A program made the translations under genes and the position numbers. The notes beneath the pieces were generated by a model. It was not told the origin of the DNA and did not search any database. It saw only the letters and a list, made by a program, of their open reading frames with translations. Of a stretch of DNA of 64,000 nt, positions 11,001 through 26,000 are shown piece after piece (position 1 is the first letter of the stretch; the number at the start of each line of letters is the position of its first letter). The stretch covers positions 372,001-436,000 of the forward strand of contig JAGYIE010000002.1 in assembly GCA_018402765.1 (NCBI GenBank). Reading direction: 5' to 3'. This stretch comes from Vicingaceae bacterium (GTDB lineage: Bacteria > Bacteroidota > Bacteroidia > Flavobacteriales_E > Vicingaceae).

Positions 11001-14000
11001 GTAGGCTCTGTTACGGTTGCACTTGATGTTGTCGTACATCCGTTTGCATCGGTTACTGTTGCGGTATACGTTCCTGCGGTTAAACCAGTAATGCTTGCTG
11101 TGGTTGCTGCGTTGCTCCACAAATAAGTATACACTGCTGTCCCGCCTGTCGCAGTTACTGTTGCTGATCCATCATTACCTCCATTACAGCTTACGTTTGT
11201 ATTGCTTGAAGTTGCTGATAATGCCGTAGGCTCTGTTACGGTTGCACTTGATGTTGTCGTACATCCGTTGGCATCGGTTACTGTTGCGGTATAGGTTCCT
11301 GCTGCTAGCCCGTTTGCTGTGGCTGTTGTAGAAGCATTACTCCATAAGAACGTGTAAGGTGCTGTTCCACCTGAGCCGCTTGCTATAGCTGATCCATCAC
11401 TTCCGCCATTACAGCTTACATTAGCGTTAACTACTGAACTCGCTGTTAATGCTGTAGGCTCAATAATCGTTGTGCTTGCTGTGATGGTACAGTTATTCAC
11501 ATCAGTAACCGTTACCGTATACGTTCCTGCTGATAGCCCATTTGCTGTGGGTGTTGTAGAAGCATTACTCCATAAGAACGTGTAAGGTGCTGTTCCACCG
11601 GTTGCAGTTGCAGTGGCTGATCCATCATTGCCTCCATTACAGCTTACAGGTGTATTTAATGCACTTGCTGCTAATACTGCAGGTTCAGTTATGGTTGTAC
11701 TTGCTGTGGTTGTACAGTTATTCGCATCGGTTACTGTTGCGGTATACGTTCCTGCTGTTAAACCAGTAATGCTTGCTGTGGTTGCTGCGTTGCTCCACAA
11801 ATAAGTATACGCTGTTGTCCCGCCTGTCGCAGTTACTGTTGCTGATCCATCAGCACCTCCATTACAACTTACGTTTGTATTGCTTGAAGTTGCTGATAAT
11901 GCTGTTGGCTCTGTTACGGTTGCACTTGATGTAGTTGTACATCCGTTGGCATCGGTTACTGTTGCGGTATAGGTTCCTGCTGTTAAACCAGTAACGCTTG
12001 CAGTGGTTGCTGCATTGCTCCATAAGTAAGTATAAGCTGTTGTTCCGCCTGTCGCTGTTACCGTTGCTGTTCCGTCGGCACCGCCATTACAACTTACGTT
12101 TGTATTGCTTGAAGTTGCTGATAATGCCGTTGGTTCTGTTACGGTTGCACTTGATGTAGTTGTACATCCGTTGGCATCGGTTACTGTTGCGGTATAGGTT
12201 CCTGCTGTTAAACCAGTAACGCTTGCAGTGGTTGCTGCATTGCTCCATAAGTAAGTATAAGCTGTTGTTCCGCCTGTCGCTGTTACCGTTGCTGTTCCGT
12301 CGGCACCGCCATTACAACTTACGTTTGTATTGCTTGAAGTTGCTGATAATGCCGTTGGTTCTGTTACGGTTGCACTTGATGTAGTTGTACATCCGTTTGC
12401 ATCGGTTACTGTTGCGGTATACGTTCCTGCTGTTAAACCAGTAATGCTTGCTGTGGTTGCTGCGTTGCTCCACAAATAAGTATACGCTGTTGTTCCGCCT
12501 GTTGCTGTTACCGTTGCTGTTCCATCAGCACCGCCATTACAACTTACGTTTGTATTGCTTGAAGTTGCTGATAATGCCGTTGGTTCTGTTACGGTTGCAC
12601 TTGATGTAGTTGTACATCCGTTTGCATCGGTTACTGTTGCGGTATACGTTCCTGCTGTTAAACCAGTAATGCTTGCTGTGGTTGCTGCGTTGCTCCACAA
12701 ATAAGTATACGCTGTTGTTCCGCCTGTTGCTGTTACCGTTGCTGTTCCATCAGCACCGCCATTACAACTTACGTTTGTATTGCTTGAAGTTGCTGATAAG
12801 GCCGTTGGCTCTGTTACGGTTGCATTTGATGTAGTTGTACATCCGTTGGCATCGGTTACTGTTGCGGTATACGTTCCTGCGGTTAAACCAGTAATGCTTG
12901 CTGTGGTTGCTGCGTTGCTCCACAAATAAGTATACACTGCTGTCCCGCCTGTCGCAGTTACTGTTGCTGATCCATCATTACCTCCATTACAGCTTACGTT
13001 TGTATTGCTTGAAGTTGCTGATAATGCCGTAGGCTCTGTTACGGTTGCACTTGATGTTGTCGTACATCCGTTGGCATCGGTTACTGTTGCGGTATAGGTT
13101 CCTGCTGTTAAACCAGTAATGCTTGCTGTGGTTGCTGCGTTGCTCCACAAATAAGTATACGCTGTTGTTCCGCCTGTTGCTGTTACCGTTGCTGATCCAT
13201 CAGCACCGCCATTACAACTTACGTTTGTATTGCTTGAAGTTGCTGATAAGGCCGTTGGCTCTGTTACGGTTGCACTTGATGTAGTTGTACATCCGTTGGC
13301 ATCGGTTACTGTTGCGGTATACGTTCCTGCTGTTAAACCAGTAATGCTTGCTGTGGTTGCTGCGTTGCTCCACAAATAAGTATATGCAGTTGTTCCGTCT
13401 GTCGCCGTTACCGTTGCTGTTCCATCAGCACCGCCATTACAACTTACGTTTGTATTGCTTGAAGTTGCTGATAAGGCCGTTGGCTCTGTTACGGTTGCAC
13501 TTGATGTAGTTGTACATCCGTTGGCATCGGTTACTGTTGCGGTATACGTTCCTGCTGTTAAACCAGTAATGCTTGCTGTGGTTGCTGCGTTGCTCCACAA
13601 ATAAGTATACGCTGTTGTTCCGCCTGTCGCTGTTACCGTTGCTGTTCCATCAGCACCGCCGTTACAACTTATGTTTGTATTGCTTGAAGTTGCTGATAAG
13701 GCCGTTGGCTCTGTTACGGTTGCATTTGATGTAGTTGTACATCCGTTGGCATCGGTTACTGTTGCGGTATACGTTCCTGCTGTTAAACCAGTAATGCTTG
13801 CTGTGGTTGCTGCGTTGCTCCACAAATAAGTATATGCAGTTGTTCCGCCTGTTGCTGTTACCGTTGCTGATCCATCAGCACCGCCATTACAACTTACGTT
13901 TGTATTGCTTGAAGTTGCTGATAAGGCCGTTGGCTCTGTTACGGTTGCACTTGATGTAGTTGTACATCCGTTGGCATCGGTTACTGTTGCGGTATAGGTT

Positions 14001-17000
14001 CCTGCGGTTAAACCAGTGATGCTTGCTGTGGTTGCTGCGTTGCTCCACAAATAAGTATACGCTGTTGTCCCGCCTGTCGCAGTTACCGTTGCTGTTCCAT
14101 CAGCACCGCCGTTACAACTTATGTTTGTATTGCTTGAAGTTGCTGATAAGGCCGTTGGCTCTGTTACGGTTGCATTTGATGTAGTTGTACATCCGTTGGC
14201 ATCGGTTACTGTTGCGGTATACGTTCCTGCTGTTAAACCAGTAATGCTTGCTGTGGTTGCTGCGTTGCTCCACAAATAAGTATACGCAGTTGTTCCGCCT
14301 GTCGCCGTTACCGTTGCTGTTCCGTCGGCACCGCCATTACAACTTACGTTTGTATTGCTTGAAGTTGCTGATAATGCCGTTGGCTCTGTTACGGTTGCAC
14401 TTGATGTTGTCGTACATCCGTTTGCATCGGTTACTGTTGCGGTATACGTTCCTGCGGTTAAACCAGTGATGCTTGCTGTGGTTGCTGCGTTGCTCCACAA
14501 GAACGTGTAAGGTGCTGTTCCACCTGCTCCGGTTGCAGTAACTGAACCATCTGATAAGCCATTACAGCTAATATCGATTTGAGCTATTGACACAATTGGA
14601 TTTGGATTAACAACTATTGCTATATTCGATGCTGACTGAATTGCACAACTTGTATTACTACAGCCTAAACCAATAACCCTCGATGGAGCGTTGAATAGCG
14701 TACCATTTTTGAGATTTGAGGTTTCATCTAAAAGAGTACTTCCTGACCCCTCTTCCATTCTATAATGACCTAATAACCCATATATAGAGGATAAATCACA
14801 CATATTTCGATAACCATTAACCTCACTTTCGGTTAGTGATCTATTCCAAAAGGTTACTTCATCGATTAAACCTGTAAACATCGAAGACTTTTCAGGTCTA
14901 CCCCCAATACGTGCAGCATTGTGACCATTAATTACACCTTGTCCTGAAGTTGAAAAAACCAATTGACCATTTAAGAAAAACTTAATCTCTGAGCTTGAAT
15001 AAGAAACAGCTATGTGCTCCCATTGATTTAGAGTTGATGTTATATTGGTATTAATATCCCTTCCAGCGAAAATATGGTATTTACTATCACTTTGAATCAC
15101 AATTGCTCTATCCCAATTACCATTATCATTACTTATAATATGATGAGGCCCGCTGGCCGTTGCCGTTCTTTTCACCCAAGCTGTAATAGTTAGTGTTGGA
15201 TTTGATGAAGTATTAATATTGATTGGCACAGTAGCATACTGGTTTGTTCCATTAAAGCTTATAGCTTCTCCTATTCCGGGGGTTAAATCTCCGATACTTG
15301 ATTTTAGGTAAAAATCTGTTGAAGTGTTTAAATTTCCGGTTTGGAAAGCTAAACTAGCACCCGTTCCAGCAAGAGGACCATCGACCAAGGTATTGTTTGT
15401 TGCCTCATATAGTGCATAATTAACACTTAGTTCTGATGAGTTGGTTGTAATTGTTGTTCCGCTGCCTGCGCAAAATTGTGTAGATGCAGCGGTTAATGCT
15501 TGATTGATAATTGAAGTCACGACAACATCATCAGTAGCGGTGCATCCATTAGCTTCGGTAACCGTTACCGTATAAGTTCCTATAGCAGAAACAATGGTTG
15601 TTTGTGTAGTTGCTGCATTAGACCAAACATAACTTGACCAGCCTGCACCTGCATCTAAAGTTACAGAACTAGTTCCGCATGATAGGATAGTATCTTGAGC
15701 GAGGTTGAATGAGGGACTAATTACAGTTAATGTTACTGAATCAGTGCATGACCCTATTCCATCTGACACGGTAACTGTATAAGTAGTTGTTAAAGTTGGA
15801 GAAACTGTTATTGTACTTGTAGTGTCTCCATTTGACCAACTATATGTATATGTTGATAAAGAGCCGGTAGAAGAAAATGATGGGTTAGAATTAAACACAG
15901 CATTGCCTTGTAGTGTAGCAGTTTGATTATCTATCACGTTCTTAGTAACATTCCCTGATCCTTCTTCAAAATTCCAATAACCCACAATTCCATTGGATGA
16001 AGTAGGGACCTTTTTACTGTAAGATGTTGAAATTTCACTTGCTGTTCTTGCCCTGTCCCAAATCCTCACTTCATCAATCTTTCCAAAGTGATAATTTCCA
16101 GCGCTTACCTGACCACCAATTTTAACTGTTGGAGCTGAACCAGGATTCATTGTTCCGGTAAGAGGAGACGTTCCTTGAGAAACACCGTCAATAAACAGCT
16201 CAACCTGCGACCCATTATATGTGCCAACTAAGTGATACCATTTACCTACAACAACACTTCCTGTAACGGTTGCTGTGCTGACTTCATTTAAATTTGAAAC
16301 TTCAAGACCTAAAGTTCCTTGAGATGGAAAGTAAAATAACCATCTGTCAGTTGATGAACTCTGGTGCCAATCAGACATAAAACGAATGCCAGAATTTACA
16401 GAATTAAAATATACCCAAGCCGAAATACTAATTTCACTAGTGGGTCTGATTGCGCTTGAGTTACCGAGATCTATATAATCTCCATTTCCATCAAATGAAA
16501 TAGAATGATTATTAATAACCCCTACTTGTTCAGTACTTAGTTGTATTGTTTGTCCATTACAAATAGTGGTATCATTTTGAACAATTTGTCCATTAATTAC
16601 ACTTACAGCCACACTATCATTCTCTGAACATCCATTTGCATCAGTTACTGTTACTGAATAAACACCAGAAGTTTTAATTGACGTCGTTTGTGCAGTTGCA
16701 AAGGTTGCTGAGCTTGTCGAAGTGCTCCATGCATAACTAGCCCAACCTGCTCCTGCGTCTACTATTACAGAATCTACACCACAAGAGAAGATCGTATCTT
16801 GAGCAAAGCTAAAAGAAATTGGTGCAGGCTCTGTTATGGTTACACTTGATGTAGTTGTACAAGAATTAGCATCTGATACCGTTACCGTATACGTTCCTGC
16901 AGTTACCCCTGTGACACTAGCTGTAATTGCTGAATTACTCCATACAAATGTATATGGTGACGTTCCGCCTGTTGCTGTTACCGTTGCTGTTCCGTCAGCA

Positions 17001-20000
17001 CCGCCGTTACAGCTTACAGATGTATTTACTGAACTCGCTGTTAATGCTGTTGGCTCAGTTATGGTTACACTTGATGTACTCGTACAAGCGTTTTCATCAG
17101 TTACAGTTACTGTATATGTTCCTGCAGCTAATCCTGTGATAGTTGCTGTCGTTGCGATGGTTGTTGAACTTGAAGAACTAGACCAATCATATGAAAGTCC
17201 ATCTCTTTCAATTGCCAAATAAGTCAATCCTGTCCAATTCGCTGTAACAACAGGGAATTCAAAGAATATAGTTCCATCTGGTCTTGCTATCGCAGTGCCA
17301 ACAAACTCAGCTGAATTTATAGTGGAAGATTTAAATGTAGTGGTTGCAATTGCACCGTTTACAGTTAATGTATTATTCACATTAAACGAAGTACTTGCAT
17401 TATTATAAGAAAATAAAGCATACTTATATCTTTCTCCTGCCTGAAGACCAATTACGGTAGCAGATGCAGGTACGGAACTACTAGAATTGGTATGAAAGCC
17501 TCTAGAGTAAGCTCTCAGAGCAGTCCATCCTGTAAGGTTAACAACATAACCATTATTTATAGTTTCTGTAAAAACAGTTGATGCGCTAAAATTACTATCA
17601 GACCCTTTATAAAAATTAGAAGTAAGGGAACTAATTAAGGATAGATCTGAATTATTTAATTTACCATTTACTATAGCTGTTGCTGATCCATCAGATAAAC
17701 CACTGCAGCTTACATTTGCGTTTACAACAGTTGATACCAAAAGAGGTGAAGAAATAGTGACAACTACACTGTCGGTAGCAGTACATCCATTGTTATCTGT
17801 TACTGTTACCGTATAAGTTCCTGAAGCATTAATTGATGTTGTTTGAGTTGCTGCGCTATTACTCCATGAATAACTTGCCCAACCTGCTCCTGCATCCAAT
17901 AAAACCGAACTAGCTCCACATGAACTAATCGTATCTGATGGAAAGTTAAACGCTAGACTGCTAACAACAACTGAAACAGTATCAGAATTCACGGAACACG
18001 TTACACCTCCAGGTTTAGTAACTATACTTCCCTCGGCGTAAACATAAAAATCTGTTGATGCCAATAAACTACCTGTGTTAAATACCAATCCAGAACCTGT
18101 TCCTGAAATTGGACCTGCAACAGTATTTCCATTGACTGCATTTTTTAATGTGTATGTAACTCCATTCTCTGAAGAAGCTGTTCTGACTGTTGTGGAAGAA
18201 CCTAAACAAACAGTAGGTTTTGTAACAGTTAAATTTTGAACAAGCGTTCTATTGATCGTTAATTCTAAAACGACTACTGTATCGCAACCACTTACACTTG
18301 CTAAGGTATCGTAATATGACCCTGATGATGTATAAGTTAATCCATCTGTCCAAGTGTAACTGTTGCAAGCAATTACGGTATCTCTTAGCCTTGGGGCAAT
18401 GTTAATCGTTAAATCTAATGTAATTAACGAGTCACAACCAGCTTGGTTTGTTAAGGTGTAAGTAGCTGTATTATTATTTGTTATATAGGTATTATTATCT
18501 ATCCACGTATAACTATCACAGCTAACTACTGTCTGCACACTAGAATTGTTTTGGTTGATTTCTATAGTATCCTTTGCAACTGATGCAGCCCCACAAGAAT
18601 TTGAACTTAAATCATATGAAATAACATATACACCAAATGTTGATGAGCTTAAATCAATTTCTCCTGTGCTTGCATTAATAGAAAGACCTGAGGTAGAAGA
18701 GAATGTTCCTCCTGTAGCTCCTGTTATAACCGGAGTGGGATCTAATTCTGTAGCACAATAACTAGATGATGAATAACTTATGGTAGCAAACGTAGATGGG
18801 GAAATCGTAATTGATGCAGGTTGTGAGCATAAATCAAACTTTTCATAGACGCGAACATGTCCCGAATTACTTCCTGCCCCGTCGTTTAAAGGTGCACCTG
18901 ATGCAACAATGTCACCAGGACCATTCATTGTAACAGCCCATCCTAGTCGATCGTTAGCAGCTTCACCATCTAGATCAATACCTAATTGATACCATGTGCC
19001 ACCTATATTTTCATAAACTCTAACACTTCCAGAATTACTTCCACCTCCATCATTCAGAGGAGACCCCACTACTACTCTATCCCCTAAATCATTAATAGCG
19101 ACACCACTTCCATCTCCTTCACCTGATCGATCGATAGCTGCTTCTCCTAGAATGTCTTGACCTACTTGAGTCCAAATACTTCCGCTGTAGCTGAAAACTC
19201 TTGTTAATCCTTGCTGACCAAAATCGTTAGGTGCACTTGCCACAACCTTATCACCTGCAGCATTCATATCTACCGACCAGCCAAAATGAGCATTGAATGT
19301 TCTCCCATTTATGTCATTACCTACTTGATTCCAAGTCAATCCATCGTATTCAAAAACACGTGCTTGACCTGAACCAGTGCCAAATCCATTGCTGTATCTA
19401 GCACCTGCTATTATTCTATCTCCTAGATCGCTCATAGATACGGAGAATCCGAATTCATCCGCAGCTACTTCACCATCGATATTCCCACCCAATTGAACCC
19501 ATGATCCATTTGTCAGCTCATAAATGCGAACTTGGCCTGAGTTACTGCCATTAACATCGTTATAAATTGCTCCTGCAACTATGCGATTTCCAGCTGCGTT
19601 GATATCTACAGACCAACCAAAACGGTCGTCACTTGATTGACCATCAATATCAGCTCCCAATTGTGACCATACGCCGTTATCGTATGAGAAAACACGAACT
19701 TGACCTGAATTAACTCCTCCAGCGTCACTAACTTGTGCACCAACAACTAGTCGATCTCCAGCTGCATTCAACGCTACATCCCATCCGAAATTATCATCTG
19801 CAAATTCGCCAGCAATCGTATTACCATAGTTTACCCATGTAGTATCGTTCCACTTATAAACAGTAACTGAACCTGAATTAAGACCGTTAGGATCATCATA
19901 TCTAGAACCAACTGCCATTATATCTCCTGCCTTATTTACATCGATTGAGTTTCCTGAATGATCATCTATAGCTGCACCATCAATATCTATTCCGAATTGA

Positions 20001-23000
20001 TTAAAGTTAGAAGGTGGTGTATAGGTAACATCATAACTTCCAGGAGTTGATGCCGATAGATCAATTGTTCCTGTTAAAGGATCTATTACTAATCCTGTAG
20101 ATGAAGCAAAAAGTCCTCCTGATACACCCGTAATTATTGCGGTAGGATTAGTATCATCACTACAGAATGTACTCGCTAAATAATTAAAATCAGCTGTAGT
20201 TGCCTCTATTTTTACATTTTGAACCATAACTCCTGTACAACTTCCTCCTGTTGTTCCAGGTGTGGTATACGTTACTGCATACACTCCAGGTGTGGATGCG
20301 TCTAAATCGATTACTCCAGTTGATGAATTAATTACGAGACCTGACGTTGAACCAAATACCCCACCTGAAATACCTATTATTGAAGGCGTTGGGTCATTCC
20401 CATCACTACAATAATTAATTGAACTATAACTAAATGTTGGGTCCTCATCTTGTTGAAGAATTATTGCCATTGGCAGTGGACAAATTACTGGTGCTTCATA
20501 TACCCGAACATGACCTGCATTCGCCGCTCCTCCAACATTGTTCCATGCGCCTGAAGCCATTCTATCACCAACTCCATTCATAGCCACTGAGTACCCTAAT
20601 CGGTTGTTTGCTGCCTCTCCATCTACATCAAATCCCAGTTGATTCCAAGAATTGCTTTCTAATCCGTATATTCTAACATGACCTGAATTACTTCCGTTAC
20701 CATCGTTGAGATGCGCTCCAATTGCAATTCTATCCCCCAAATCATTCATAGAAACTGCACTTCCTGCACCTTCCCCTGATCGGTCATCGCTCCCTTCACC
20801 TATAATTTCTTGGCCTTCTTGGCGCCATTTACCTGTGCTAAAACTATAAACAGAAGTATACCCAGCCCGTCCGTAATCATTAGGTGCGCTTACCACTATC
20901 TTATCGCCTGCAGCATTCATATCTACAGACCAACCAAAGTAACTATTTGCGGTTCTTCCATTGATATCTGCTCCTACTTGACTCCAAGTAGCTCCTGTGT
21001 ATTCATACACCCGCACATGGCCAGAATTATTACCAAATCCATCGTTGTATCTTCCTCCTGCTACTATTTTATCTCCTATTTGGTTAATAGATACAGAGCA
21101 GCCAAACTCATCCCCTGCAAATTCCCCATCTAGTGCTGCTCCTAATTGTGTCCAGATACCGTTACTTAATTCATAAATTCGAACTTGTCCTGAATTGCTT
21201 CCATTGGCATCATTGTATATCGCACCTACCACTATTCGGTCTCCTTTGGCATTCATGTCTACTGACCAACCAAAACGATCATCTGCTGCTTGTCCGTTAA
21301 GATCTGCTCCTAACTGAACCCATACGCCACTGTCATAAGCATATACACGAACTTGACCTGAGTTAACCCCACCAGCGTCACTAACTTGTGCACCAACTAC
21401 CAAGCGGTCTCCTGCTGCATTTAGCGCGACATCCCATCCGAAATTATCGTCTGCAAATTCTCCTGCAATAGGATTACCGTACTGAACCCAAGCTGTACCA
21501 TTCCATTTATATACCGTTACTTCTCCTGATTCTAAGCCATTTGGGTCATCTAATCGAGCGCCAACGGCCAAAATATCTCCAGCTTTATTTACTGCAACTG
21601 AGAATCCAAATTGATCTCCTGAACTTATCCCATCGATATCTGCTCCCAACTGATTAAAATTATACGGTGGGGTATAGGTTACATCGTAATTGCCGGCGGT
21701 TGATGCTGAAAGGTTGATTGTCCCTGTAATTGGATCTATCACTAGTCCTGTAGTTGAACTAAATACCCCATCAACCACTCCAGTAATGGCAGCTTTTGGA
21801 TTAGTATCGTTTACACAAAAAGTAGTCGCTCCATACGTAAAGTCGGTTGTGTTGGCTTCTACTCGAATGGTCTGTGACATAAATCCTGCACAACCTCCCA
21901 CTGTTGTTCCAGGTGTGGTATACGTTACTGCATATACTCCAGGTGTGGATGCGTCTAAATCGATTGCCCCTGTAGATGAATTAATTGATAACCCCGAAGT
22001 AGAGCTAAATGTGCCTCCCAACAGTCCTGTGATGACAGGCGTTGGATCGGCTTCTACGCTGCAGTAACTTGATGAACCGTAACTAAATGTTGGGTCCTCA
22101 TCTTGTTGAAGAATTATTGCCATTGGCAGTGGACAAATTACTGGTGCTTCATATACCCGAACATGACCTGCATTCGCCGCTCCTCCAACATTGTTCCATG
22201 CGCCTGAAGCCATTCTATCACCAACTCCATTCATAGCCACTGAGTACCCTAATCGGTTGTTTGCTGCCTCTCCATCTACATCAAATCCCAGTTGATTCCA
22301 AGAATTGCTTTCTAATCCGTATATTCTAACATGACCTGAATTACTTCCGTTACCATCGTTGAGATGCGCTCCAATTGCAATTCTATCCCCCAAATCATTC
22401 ATAGAAACTGCACTTCCTGCACCTTCCCCTGATCGGTCATCGCTCCCTTCACCTATAATTTCTTGGCCTTCTTGGCGCCATTTACCTGTGCTAAAACTAT
22501 AAACAGAAGTATACCCAGCCCGTCCGTAATCATTAGGTGCGCTTACCACTATCTTATCGCCTGCAGCATTCATATCTACAGACCAACCAAAGTAACTATT
22601 TGCGGTTCTTCCATTGATATCTGCTCCTACTTGACTCCAAGTAGCTCCTGTGTATTCATACACCCGCACATGGCCAGAATTATTACCAAATCCATCGTTG
22701 TATCTTCCTCCTGCTACTATTTTATCTCCTATTTGGTTAATAGATACAGAGCAGCCAAACTCATCCCCTGCAAATTCCCCATCTAGTGCTGCTCCTAATT
22801 GTGTCCAGATACCGTTACTTAATTCGTAAATTCGAACTTGTCCTGAATTGCTTCCATTGGCATCATTGAATATCGCACCTACCACTATTCGGTCTCCTTT
22901 GGCATTCATGTCTACTGACCAACCAAAATGATCATCTGCTGCTTGTCCATTAAGATCTGCACCTAACTGAACCCATACGCCACTGTCATAAGCATATACA

Positions 23001-26000
23001 CGAACTTGACCTGAGTTATTGCCATTTGCATCATTATAAACAGCTCCAACAATCAACCGGTCTCCAGATGCATTTAATGCTACATCAAAGCCAAAAAGAT
23101 CATCTGCTGATTCTCCGGCTATCGAATTACCATATTGCACCCAAGCTGTTCCATTCCATTTATATACTGTTACCTCTCCCGAATTACTTCCATTTGGATC
23201 ATCATAACGAGCGCCAACGGCTAAAATATCTCCAGCTTTATTTACTGCAACTGAGAATCCAAATTGATCTCCTGAACTTATCCCATCGATATCTGCTCCC
23301 AACTGATTAAAATTATACGGTGGGGTATAGGTTACATCGTAATTGCCGGCGGTTGATGCTGAAAGGTTGATTGTGCCTGTAATTGGATCTATCACTAGTC
23401 CTGTAGTTGAACTAAATACCCCATCAACCACTCCAGTAATGGTAGCTTTTGGATTAGTATCGTTTACACAAAAAGTAGTCGCTCCATACGTAAAGTCGGT
23501 TGTGTTGGCTTCTACTCGAATGGTCTGCGACATAAATCCTGCACAACCTCCCACTGTTGTTCCAGGTGTGGTATACGTTACTGCATATACTCCAGGTGTG
23601 GATGCGTCTAAATCGATTGCCCCTGTAGATGAATTAATTGATAACCCCGAAGTAGAGCTAAATGTGCCTCCCAACAGTCCTGTGATGACAGGCGTTGGAT
23701 CGGCTTCTACGCTGCAGTAACTTGATGAACCGTAACTAAATGTTGGGTCCTCATCTTGTTGAAGAATTATTGCCATTGGCAGTGGACAAATTACTGGTGT
23801 TTCATATACCCGAACATGACCTGCATTCGCCGCCCCTCCAACATTGTTCAATGCGCCTGAAGCCATTCTATCACCTACTCCATTCATTGCAACTGAAAAC
23901 CCTAATTGATTGTTTGCCGCCTCTCCATCTAAATCAAATCCCAATTGGTTCCATGAGTTGCTTTCTAATCCGTATATTCTTACATGACCTGAATTACTTC
24001 CGTTACCATCGTTTAAATACGCTCCAATTGCAATTCTATCCCCCAAATCATTCATAGAAACTGCACTTCCTTCTCCATGACCTGATCGATCACCGCCTGC
24101 TTCTCCAATAATTTCTTGTCCCTCTTGGCGCCATTTACCTGTACTAAAACTATAAACAGAAGTAGCTCCATTTTGACCGTAATCATAAGGTGCGCTCGCC
24201 ACTATCTTATCGCCTGCTGCATTCATATCTACAGACCAACCAAAGTAACTATTTGCGGTTCTTCCATTGATATCTGCTCCTACTTGACTCCAGGTAGCTC
24301 CTGTGTATTCATACACCCGCACATGACCCGAATTGCTGCCAAATCCATCGTTATTCCTTGCTCCAGCTACTATTTTATTTCCTAAAGCATTTATGGCTAC
24401 CGAATATCCAAAAAGATCATCAGCGTATTCTCCATCTAGTGCTGCTCCTAGTTGTGTCCAGATACCGTTACTTAATTCGTAAATTCGAACTTGTCCTGAA
24501 TTGCTTCCATTGGCATCATTGAATATCGCACCTACCACTATTCGGTCTCCTTTGGCATTCATGTCTACTGACCAACCAAAATGATCATCTGCTGCTTGTC
24601 CATTAAGATCTGCACCTAACTGAACCCATACGCCACTGTCATAAGCATATACACGAACTTGACCTGAGTTATTGCCATTTGCATCATTATAAACAGCTCC
24701 AACAATCAACCGGTCTCCAGATGCATTTAATGCTACATCAAAGCCAAAAAGATCATCTGCTGATTCTCCGGCTATCGAATTACCATATTGCACCCAAGCT
24801 GTTCCATTCCATTTATATACTGTTACCTCTCCCGAATTACTTCCATTTGGATCATCATAACGAGCGCCAACGGCTAAAATATCTCCAGCTTTATTTACTG
24901 CAACTGAGAATCCAAATTGATCTCCTGAACTTATCCCATCGATATCTGCTCCCAACTGATTAAAATTATACGGTGGGGTATAGGTTACATCGTAATTGCC
25001 GGCGGTTGATGCTGAAAGGTTGATTGTGCCTGTAATTGGATCTATCACTAGTCCTGTAGTTGAACTAAATACCCCATCAACCACTCCAGTAATGGTAGCT
25101 TTTGGATTAGTATCGTTTACACAAAAAGTAGTCGCTCCATACGTAAAGTCGGTTGTGTTGGCTTCTACTCGAATGGTCTGCGACATAAATCCTGCACAAC
25201 CTCCCACTGTTGTTCCAGGTGTGGTATACGTTACTGCATATACTCCAGGTGTGGATGCGTCTAAATCGATTGCCCCTGTAGATGAATTAATTGATAACCC
25301 CGAAGTAGAGCTAAATGTGCCTCCCAACAGTCCTGTGATGACAGGCGTTGGATCGGCTTCTACGCTGCAGTAACTTGATGAACCGTAACTAAATGTTGGG
25401 TCCTCATCTTGTTGAAGAATTATTGCCATTGGCAGTGGACAAATTACTGGTGTTTCATATACCCGAACATGACCTGCATTCGCCGCCCCTCCAACATTGT
25501 TCAATGCGCCTGAAGCCATTCTATCACCTACTCCATTCATTGCAACTGAAAACCCTAATTGATTGTTTGCCGCCTCTCCATCTAAATCAAATCCCAATTG
25601 GTTCCATGAGTTGCTTTCTAATCCGTATATTCTTACATGACCTGAATTACTTCCGTTACCATCGTTTAAATACGCTCCAATTGCAATTCTATCCCCCAAA
25701 TCATTCATAGAAACTGCACTTCCTTCTCCATGACCTGATCGATCACCGCCTGCTTCTCCAATAATTTCTTGTCCCTCTTGGCGCCATTTACCTGTACTAA
25801 AACTATAAACAGAAGTAGCTCCATTTTGACCGTAATCATAAGGTGCGCTCGCCACTATCTTATCGCCTGCTGCATTCATATCTACAGACCAACCAAAGTA
25901 ACTATTTGCGGTTCTTCCATTGATATCTGCTCCTACTTGACTCCAGGTAGCTCCTGTGTATTCATACACCCGCACATGACCCGAATTGCTGCCAAATCCA

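Noticed and set aside
9200-14600. 225-bp tandem repeats as a possible satellite or integron-like array
   Set aside because: The array is fully coding as SprB-type units in one frame, with no recombination-site hallmarks and no integrase.
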